A DNA stretch of 64,000 bases from Pseudofabraea citricarpa (taxonomy: Eukaryota; Ascomycota; Leotiomycetes; Helotiales; Dermateaceae). This document shows, piece after piece, positions 54,338 through 62,318 of this stretch (position 1 is the stretch's first letter; each line of letters opens with the position of its first letter). Position numbers and translations under genes: made by a program. Under the pieces are notes generated by a model. The model was given only the letters and a program-made list of their open reading frames with translations, was not told the origin of the DNA and ran no database searches. The DNA lies in NCBI GenBank assembly GCA_029641185.1, contig JAPWGK010000011.1, forward strand, positions 496,001 to 560,000, in the 5' to 3' direction.

Positions 54338-54663
54338 TATTATAGTATATAAAATATAAAGTAAATAAAAGATTAATATAATTAATTAATAATAAAAGAT
54401 CTAAGTATAAGAAGAGAAAAAGAAAGGAAAAAAAAGAAAGTATAAGAAGCTAGTTATAAGTAGTTTTTCCTATTATACTAGTATTTGCTCTCTAAGTATT
54501 CTCTATTATATATATTCTTAGATAGATAAATATATAAGATAAGTTATATATAATTTATCTTACTTAGTAAATTTCCAGTTATATAATCCGGGTTAATAAG
54601 TTATATATAAGAGAAGTAAGTATATAATATATATCTTAAGTGACTTATATAAGAACTATAATA
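54338..54663 (-). repeat. Gypsy relic 3, 5' LTR
   Basis: 326 bp, collinear with 48371-48696. Retains a few CpA/TpG words (GCTCTC after TTT at 54,488; CCAGTT near 54,583; GTGACTT near 54,640) lost in the partner. Confidence 0.9.
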
Positions 54664-54668
54664 ACTAA

Positions 54669-55380
54669 TTAGTATATTTATCTTTTAGTTAGTTTTTCTA
54701 ATAAATCTTTTAAGGTTATATTATACTCTAAGTCGTATTATTAGATAAATTTAATAAAACTACTTTCGACCTTATTATATAATCTATTATATATCTAATT
54801 AAATTAATTATAATAAAATACTAGGTTTATAGTTTAAGTAATATTAAGATTATAAAAAATCTTAATTATTATAAGTTTAATTAAAAGTAATTAAGAATTA
54901 GGCTAAGAATTATAAGGTAATAGAGAATATATAATCTTAGTAATTACTATTAAAAATAAGATTATAATAATTAAATTTAATATAAAAAAGATAATAAAAT
55001 AACTCTAAGTACTTTTAGGTTTAAAGTTTAATAATATTAGGAAATTAAGGAAAAGAAAATAACTAAGAAAATTAATTAAAATATATAGATTTATACTATA
55101 AATTACTAGTAAAATAATAAGTTAGGATTTCTTTAACTAATAATTTTAACCTAAATAAATTTATAAATCTATAAAAAAAAAATCTAAATATAAATAATAA
55201 TATTTCTTTATTCTTTCTATTATTAAAGTTAATAAGTTTAAACTTTTTAGTAAATATTATTATAAGACTTTTATTTTTATATATTCCCTAAAGTTCTTAG
55301 GTAATTTCTTATAAATATTTTAATATATTTTTAAAGTATATTATATAATAAAATTATAAGATTTCTAGCTTAATTTTAGT
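54669..55380. other. unassigned RIP DNA
   Basis: AT-rich with no readable domain. It may be remains of the element into which Gypsy relic 3 inserted. Confidence 0.3.
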
Positions 55381-55860
55381 CTAAAGTATATTATATAATA
55401 AAATTTAAGGGTTAAATTTTATTATATAATATACTCTAGACCTTAATTTTAATAATAAACTCGTATAAATAATAAACGAATATTCGGTATATTATATAAT
55501 AAAATTTAACTCTTAAATTTTATTATATAATATACTCTAGACCTTAATTTTAATAGTAAACTAATATAAATAATAGACGAATATTTGATATATTATATAA
55601 TAAAATTTAACTCTTAAATTTTATTATATAATATACTTTAGACCTTAATTTTAATAATAAATTAATATAAATAATAAACGAATATTTAGTATATTATATA
55701 ATAAAATTTAACCCTTAAATTTTATTATATAATATACTTTAGATTTTAATTTTAATAATAAACTAGTATAAATAATAAAATTTAACCCTTAAATTTTATT
55801 ATATAATATACCTTAGACCTTAACTTAATAATAAACTAGTATTTAGTAATACTAAGTACG
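55381..55860 (+). repeat. ~102-bp tandem array with a 47-bp palindrome in each unit
   Basis: Four to five units. Each has a 22-bp arm beginning TATATTATATAATAAAA, a 3-base loop (CCC or CTC) and the exact reverse-complement arm, for example 55488-55534. The spacer is ACTCTAGACCTTAATTTTA...AATAAACGAATATT. Confidence 0.85.
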
Positions 55861-56084
55861 TAATATAATAAAACTTAAGGGTTAATAGCTTTAATTCTAG
55901 CTAATATATAAGAAGAATTCTATTAAATAATAAGATAATTATTTTTATAAAAAGTTAAAAGTTTACTTATTTATAATAAGATATTTATTTAATTATAAGC
56001 TAATTATTTATCTAAAAACTTAGAAGTTTACTTATTTATAGTAAGAGGTATTTTAAAAGTTATTTTATTTATTATAAAATTATA

Positions 56085-56295
56085 AAAATTATAATAATAA
56101 CTAAAATTAAAATAATAACTAAAATTAAAGTAATAACTAAAATTAGAATAATAACTAAAATTAGAATAATAACTAAAATTAGAATAATAACTAAAATTAG
56201 AATAATAACTAAAATTAGAATAATAACTAATAATAAAATTAAGAATAATAACTAAAATTAAAATAATAACTAAAATTAGAATAATAACTAAATAG
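56085..56295 (+). repeat. 18-bp minisatellite, ~11 units
   Basis: Unit AATAATAACTAAAATTAG, with a single interrupted unit near 56,222-56,242. Confidence 0.9.
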
Positions 56296-56429
56296 TTTTA
56301 TATATCCCTAAATAGCTTATATAAGCGTCTCCTCGCCTCTTGTTTCTTTTTATTACTAGCTATCTAAGGTAAAACTAGATATAAGGTTTATTAGTTATAA
56401 AAGATTAATATTAAATAATAAGATAGAAA

Positions 56430-56725
56430 TCCTAAAATTTTATTATATAATATATCCTAGACCTTTAATTAAGTAGTAACTAAGTATTTAGTAGTAAACT
56501 AGTATTTAGTAGTAAACTAGTATTTAGTAGTAAACTAGTATTTAATATATTATATAATAAAATTTAACCCTTAAATTTTATTATATAATATACCCTAGAC
56601 CTTTAATTTAAGTAATAAACTAATATAAATAATAAACTAGTATTTAGTATATTATATAATAAAATTTAACCCTTAAATTTTGTTATATAATATATCTTAG
56701 ACGTTTAATTAGAATAATAAACTAG
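56430..56725 (+). repeat. second cluster of palindrome-bearing units
   Basis: Two further complete palindromes of the 55.4-kb type (near 56,548 and 56,649) plus a ~20-bp AAACTAGTATTTAGTAGT-like tandem at 56,475-56,540. Confidence 0.8.
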
Positions 56726-56795
56726 TATTTAATAATATTATATACGTTAGTTAAAAAAATTAAGAGCTAATAGCTTTAATATTAGCTAATATATA

Positions 56796-57168
56796 AGAAG
56801 AATTAAACGTTCCTTAGTAATTATAACTTATTTTATTATAACCTAAAATCCTCTTATTATATCTTTATAAGAAGAATTAAACGTTCCTTAGTAGTTATAA
56901 CTTATTTTATTATAATCTAAAACCCTCTTATTATATCTTTATAAGAAGAATTAGATATTTCTTAATAGCTATAACTTATTTTATTATAACTTAAAACCCT
57001 CTTATTATATCTTTATAAGAAGAATCAGACGTTTCTTAGTAGTTATAACTTATTTTATTATAACCTAAAATCCTCTTATTATATTTTTATAAGAAAAATT
57101 AGATATTCCTTAGTAGCTATAACTTATTTTATTATAACCTAAAACCTTCTTATTATATCTTTATAGGA
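56796..57168 (+). repeat. 74-bp tandem repeat, five units
   Basis: Unit begins AAGAAGAATTAAACGTTCCT and contains ATAACTTATTTTATTATAAC and CCTCTTATTATATCTTTAT. Units differ by transitions (for example CCTAAAATCC / TCTAAAACCC). Confidence 0.9.
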
Positions 57169-57335
57169 AAAATCGGTTCGAAGAAGATATTAAGACTAAA
57201 GAAAGCTTTATAAGTAATAGTAAGTTAATTTTTTCTCCTAAGACTTAGAAGTCTACTTATTTATAATAAAACGACTTATATTAAATTTATTATAATAATA
57301 CGACTTTTAAATATAAAGAGAATAAAAGATATATA

Positions 57336-57418
57336 TCTACTTATATATTATATATATACTTATATATTATATATATACTTATATATTATATATATACTTA
57401 TATATTATATATATACTA
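57336..57418 (+). repeat. 19-bp minisatellite
   Basis: ACTTATATATTATATATAT repeated about four times. Confidence 0.85.
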
Positions 57419-57618
57419 AAAGCTAGGAATTCTAGTAGTTTATAATAAGATAATACTAATACTTTTAAGATACTACTTAATTATAATAAGGTATTTAAGA
57501 AGTTTATTTATTAGAATATACTAAAAGCTAAGAATTCTAGTAGTTTATAGTAAGATAATATTAATATTTTTAAGATATTACTTAGTTATAATAAGATATT
57601 TAAGAAGCTTATCTACTA
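57416..57618 (+). repeat. ~106-bp direct repeat, two units
   Basis: Both begin ACTAAAAGCTA(G/A)GAATTC and run to AAGAAG(T/C)TTAT; differences are transitions. Confidence 0.85.
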
Positions 57619-57619
57619 A

Positions 57620-58810
57620 AGCTTAAGATTTATAATTCTTTTTATTATATACTTAGATTATCTTTTTATTAGCTTTAGTCTTAACTTTAGCTTATTTTAC
57701 TAATAATTTTAGTAAAGAAATATACTAAATTCTTCTTAAATTATTATTCTTCTTCTTCTTATTCTTTAAGTATATAATAAAGATTAAATATACTAGTAAT
57801 ATACGATCTTTTATTTTAACTTAATTTAAAGATAATATTATTTTTTTTAGGTAAAATAATTATAATAATCGTTTAAGGAATTCTTAAAGAGATTAAAAGT
57901 TCTATAATAAAGCTCTTTTTTTAAGTAATTAACTTTTTTTAGTATACGAGATATTATATACTTAAAGCTATTATCTAAGTCTTCTAATTTATAATTATTT
58001 CCTTTGCGTTCTTACTTCTTAGTAGTTATTTTACTTAATTTAGCTAATTTAGCTATAACTTATTCTCTTATAACTATAAACTTTATTTTTCTCTTTAGTC
58101 TAAAGAATTCGGTTTCTTTCTTTTTATTAGTAATATCTAGTAAATCCCTTAAAAATATATTATTATTATTATTAGTCTTTTAAACTTTTTTAATTTTACT
58201 TAGGTTTTTTAAATAATAAAAATTAAAACTAATACCTATTATTTTATTTAAGTATTACTAAAATAAATCGTATTTCTTATACGGTTTCTAGCTAATAAGA
58301 ATCTTAGCTTTTAGGTATAACCTAAGTTTATTAAGTTTTATAAGATCTTTTATCTTAGTAATATTACTTATTTAAGAATATAATATATATAAAATATAAT
58401 ATATTATAAGAAGCTTTTTAGTATAATTACCTTTTTCGGTTACTTTTATTATTTTATAAGTAATCTCTCGTTTCTTTTTTATCTTATAATCGAAAATTTT
58501 ATAAAATTTTAAGACCTTTTTATTATAATCTTTACTACTAAGAAGTTTACCTTTAGGATTATCCTTAGTAAATCGTTCTTATCTACTAATATTATATTTT
58601 AAGGGATCTTATATTCTAATAATTCTTATAAATCTAAATATCTTTTTTTAAATTTCTTTAATTCTCTTAAACCTTTTTATTATTATTAAATATTTAATTT
58701 AATTATTATAAGTTTAATACTAAAAATATATCTTTTTATAATTTCTAGTTTATTTCTTTTAATATTTAATTTTTTAAGAAGTTAATAGGAAAAATATAAG
58801 ATTAAGGAAA
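57620..58810. other. unassigned RIP relic
   Basis: Richer in G+C than its surroundings and with codon-like texture on the minus strand near 58.5 kb, but no domain could be named. No claim of family. Confidence 0.3.
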
Positions 58811-58811
58811 A

Positions 58812-58995
58812 TTTAGCTAACTAGAAGCTAGAAAATAACTAACTAGAAGATAAGATTTAAGTAATTTTAGTTAACTAAAAGCTAGAATATTAATTAACTA
58901 AAAGATAAAATTCTAATTAACTAAAAGCTAAAATATTAACTAATTAAAAGCTAGAATACTAACTAACTAGAAGCTAAAACGCTAACTAACTAGAA
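58812..58995 (+). repeat. ~24-bp minisatellite, about eight units
   Basis: Unit approx. CTAACTAACTAGAAGCTAAAA. It ends just inside the right border of the RIP block. Confidence 0.8.
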
Positions 58996-59096
58996 CGTAC
59001 GCTAAAAGGATTAATTAGAGGCTACCCGACTAATATAAACTTTTCTAGTTTTCTCTCTTATTATATACGTCTTAAACCTCTTCTTATTTCGTTCCT

Positions 59097-59108
59097 TATT
59101 CTAAGAGG
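59097..59108 (-). repeat. right border word of the RIP block
   Basis: TATTCTAAGAGG, the reverse complement of 21630-21641. CpA/TpG-containing sequence resumes immediately after it (GGCAAAACATAG). Confidence 0.6.
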
Positions 59109-59378
59109 CAAAACATAGTAACTTATCAGTTCATATAATTTAAATGAATATAGATTACGCACCTTTAATCTTGTTTAGCGTCGTTAAATCTGTTTTCCTT
59201 TTTATTAGAAGATTAGAGATTTATCAAACACGCGACGAGATAAGTGAGTTGAATAAAGCATTTATAATAACAGCCATAATACAAAAGTCGAGCTGTATAT
59301 ATTGAGTGGCTATAATCATATGAAGTGCAACAAGATTTCTTGTTGTATAATGGCGGCTGGTTCGAATATATACCAAGG

Positions 59379-61302
59379 TTATACCACCTTGTAACTATCC
59401 AAGAACTTCGCACAGTCCCCATCATAAGTATTGGATTTGACGAAGGAAGGCTCTGAGTTGTTATGAAAGGCTAGCTGTATCAAAGTGTGTTCTATAGAAT
59501 GAATGTTTTCAGCACGTATTGTCGTTTCATATACTGGTCCTTCACTTACTGTTCGGTTCATATTTAGGCCAGCCTATTTGATCACTAAGGCCCTTCGAAG
59601 GATCAGTTGCAAAAGCAGCCCATGCTTTTTGCATAACGTGCTTCGTCTGCTCCTGAGCTGCAGATTCAGGAAGCCCTGTGACGTCCTCAGATGCCCCGAA
59701 AACCATATGCAGTTCTACCCCGTGGTATGCTCCACTGGTCGGGTAAAGCCTAAAGGGGCATCAGTTTGAACCTGACGAAGTCTGTCTTAGATTGCAGCTG
59801 CTGATTGACTTACCGAGTATTAAACCAGTCGCCATGGTACCTGTATCTCCATGTTGGAATTCCGTTCTTCGCTCGTTGCGAGGCCTCTAAAGCACTGGCG
59901 CAGGTGAAGCATTCGAGGTTGAAATCCGTCCAGACCGACTCATTCAGCACTCGACCTTGAGCGAACGCAGGGACTTTGTAGTATCCCGCCTCGTAATGGT
60001 TGTGGCCAATTAGGTACGGCTACATGCGATCTCGATCAGCTCAGCAGAACCATGTGGGAGGAGTAGGCCGCTCACAATCCTGGCATGGTCGCCCGCCTCA
60101 GCACGTTCATAGTAATCAGAAAAGACCCGGAGCTCGTCAATGGTGGCCTGAAAAGCCGGCTGCGAACGGGCCTGACTTGTTCCCGGCGGAGGAGGCACTT
60201 TCGCAGCAGCAGCTCGAATCTCATCCCAGCCGACTGTCCGCATACAATTCAACGTCTCCCCCTCAGAACCACACCCGACTTGCGCAGAGACATTGTACCA
60301 ATTCTTCTCTGCTAACTCCAGAGTGTTCAGTGGGAAACTGTACGCGTTGCCGGAATGCGAGATCACGCCGGCGATGATTGGGTCGTCTTTATATGCATAG
60401 GCCCAGAAGTCGGCTGCAAGGCCACCGGACGACTGGCCAAAAATACTGATTCTGGACGGGTCACCGGAAAACGAGGCCATGTTGGTTCGCAGCCATTCGA
60501 GCGCGAGCCGCTGGTCTTGCATCCCAAGATTCTGTGATTCTCCTGGTGCACCCGGATAGCCAAAGATGTTGAGTCGGAAATTGATCGTCACGACGACGAT
60601 GTCCTCGGCGTCAGCGAGGTACTTACCCGTGTAGAAATCCGTGTGCGGGCTGCCGGTTGTCCATCCTGTTGCCCTTCTCATTAGATGTGAACTGAGCACA
60701 TTTTCCGCTTTGGGGGCTACATACTTCCGCCGAAGAAGAATACGAGCACGGGTTTCTTGGTCTTCGAGCTCGCTTTGCTCCAGATGTTCAGGTACAAACA
60801 ATCCTCGCTCATCGGGTTACCTAGCTGGTTCCCAAAATTCGATATGATTCGCTGGAACTGCGGTGTTCTCTCCGGATATGCTATTGGGTTTCCTGAGGTT
60901 TGGGGGCAATCACTATCCCAGTGGTCAACAACATCTTGGAAATGAAAAAAATTGGCGAGGCCTGACATACTCAGCCTAGAAAGCAAACGAATTAGTTAAA
61001 TCACCTAAAAGATTCGGTTTGCAGAATGGACTTACAAAGTGGTCGGCGACAAGACTTGGTTTCTTGAACGGCCTTGTGGAATTCAGTGCTGCTGGTGGTG
61101 CAAATCGCAATTCTCCAATAGGAGGTTGAGCATATGGAATCCCAAGGTACTCATACACGCCAGCGACTTTCGGGGCTTCGTGGCCAGTGACAAAGGCATT
61201 CTCGGTCTCGACGGTAATGTTCAAAGACTCCACGCACGGAAATAACACACAGAAGTACAGAACCATGCATGAGACCAAGGATCTCATTGTGTGCTCGGCC
61301 AT
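59379..61302 (-). CDS. secreted type-B carboxylesterase/lipase (seven exons, one of 5 nt)
   Basis: Exons 61302-61036, 60975-60971, 60912-60725, 60665-60076, 60019-59814, 59749-59550 and 59491-59379 sum to 1,569 nt, 522 aa. It hydrolyses carboxylic esters through a Ser-His-Glu triad in an alpha/beta-hydrolase fold. A signal peptide is at about 1-26. Seen: GIPYAQPPIGELRF, SEDCLYLNIW (carboxylesterase signature 2), the oxyanion-side FFFGG, GDPSRISIFGQSSGG with the nucleophile Ser (about 231), the Glu region GHNHYEAG (about 358) and the His region AYHGVELHMVFG (about 428). The C-terminal Cys in DGDCAKF is conserved in family style. The 5-nt exon GCTGA is required to keep frame into DDCPQTSG. The stop is 270 bp from the RIP block. 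Natural substrate unknown; a second start (MRSLVSC) five codons on is possible. Confidence 0.9.
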
Positions 61303-62318
61303 CTTGCAGTGAAAAGAAGCGACGTGGTACAAGTTTGAAGGCAAAAAAGAATCAAATGAGATCTGATGGTTCACCGCCCATATCTTGGATTTGGATCTCT
61401 GATCTAATCTACCCCGCTGGGATTCGTGATGGTCTCTTGCCATTCTGGACCTTCCGCCTTGGTTTAGTGGCGCTTTATGCATATTGCTACCCCACCTTTA
61501 GAATTACTCGCTTGTCAGGACGAGGAGAGGACGGTAAGCGATTGATGGGGAAGTTGGAGGCGAGCTGCTGGAATCATTTTATATTACTTAATTATGTATT
61601 AATTTATCAAAAATGTGAAGGTTGATATCGCGGCAGAGTTCCTGCTTAGCTTGCTATCGACTACTCTACAGCTGGATGTCTGACTCCAGTGATCTTGCTC
61701 ACCGACCAAAGCCAACAATGGATGAGAGAGTGCGGTACGACCCTACTTTACAAGAGCTAGGAAGAGAACATCGGCTTGGAATTTCTAATCATTCAACTCA
61801 GTGGTAGTTTAAAGCTATGTAATAACTTCGCCTCTTACCTTGCACGGTTGTACTGACAACGAAATTCAAAGTGACAACAGCACTTATTCTACAACGTTTT
61901 TATAAGTTTTGACAAGAAAGGTTTAAAGCTGAATAATAATAAAGGACGGTTTTGTCATTTGCGAACTTAACCTCTTCTCTATGTGCTCCTCTAAAGTTGA
62001 AGTTGAAGCCGAAGTCGAACTCACTTCGATACCTTGATATCTTTGGTATTAGCAAGGAAATCAATGTGTAAGGTTAGCCTTCATAGGTAGGTGGCAAATA
62101 CTCAGTGTCAAGGGGAACTTTATTCTACTAGTATTGATTTGCACGTTTTAGATAGAAACTAATATTCACGTCTAGAATAGTCACAGACGAATATTATCAA
62201 CAGCAAGTGGAAGGCTTTCACCGAATCATTTAACAGAATGTAAAAGCGAGTCACTCAACCCACGGTGGCCTTGTCATTATTCCTGCCATTCATGTGATTG
62301 TTCTCTGAATTAATTGGA
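61303..62318. other. intergenic
   Basis: Promoter side of the carboxylesterase gene and 3' flank of the BAG gene. A short GTTGAA/GAAGTC-type repeat lies near 61,994-62,025. No gene, tRNA or clear TATA box was recognised. Confidence 0.45.

Larger units (their letters stand above)
48371..54663 (-). mobile_element. full-length Gypsy retrotransposon relic 3
   Basis: 6,293 bp between two 326-bp LTRs. RT reads on the minus strand: KLDIRYAFNRIR near 51,365-51,319 and the YLDD box near 51,165-51,135 as Y-I-N-N. Gag/protease-type sequence lies to the right (51.5-54.3 kb); RNase H and integrase lie to the left (50.9-48.9 kb). A purine tract (AGAAGGAGAA on the minus strand, near 48,703-48,712) abuts the left LTR, as expected for a polypurine tract before the 3' LTR. 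The flanks are ACTAG (48366-48370) and ACTAA (54664-54668), a 5-bp target duplication with one G-to-A change. Confidence 0.9.
21630..59108. other. 37.5-kb RIP-saturated AT-rich block
   Basis: From about 21,630 to 59,108 CpA and TpG are almost absent on both strands (only isolated survivors such as 26,148, 33,793, 38,606, 46,690 and 54,488), whereas CpG, CpC and CpT remain and TpA is hugely over-represented. Flanking DNA has ordinary CpA/TpG. This is the product of C-to-T change at CpA, as in fungal repeat-induced point mutation. No ORF of 60 codons or more is listed for the whole block. The readable relics inside are listed separately. Such blocks are usually H3K9-methylated heterochromatin; that is family knowledge, not seen here. 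Confidence 0.95.

Noticed and set aside
21630..59108. Mitochondrial DNA insertion as cause of the AT-richness
   Set aside because: Gypsy pol domains, LTRs and CpA-specific loss explain it; no mitochondrial gene was recognised.
21630..59108. CRISPR array or phage-like repeats
   Set aside because: The repeats are minisatellites and palindromes in fungal heterochromatin, with no spacer pattern.
59379..61302. Carboxylesterase as a pseudogene because of the phase clash after exon 1
   Set aside because: A 5-nt exon with proper splice signals restores the frame and all catalytic residues are present.
61269..61807. Plus-strand ORFs beside the carboxylesterase start
   Set aside because: Antisense to the signal-peptide exon or in its promoter; no family.
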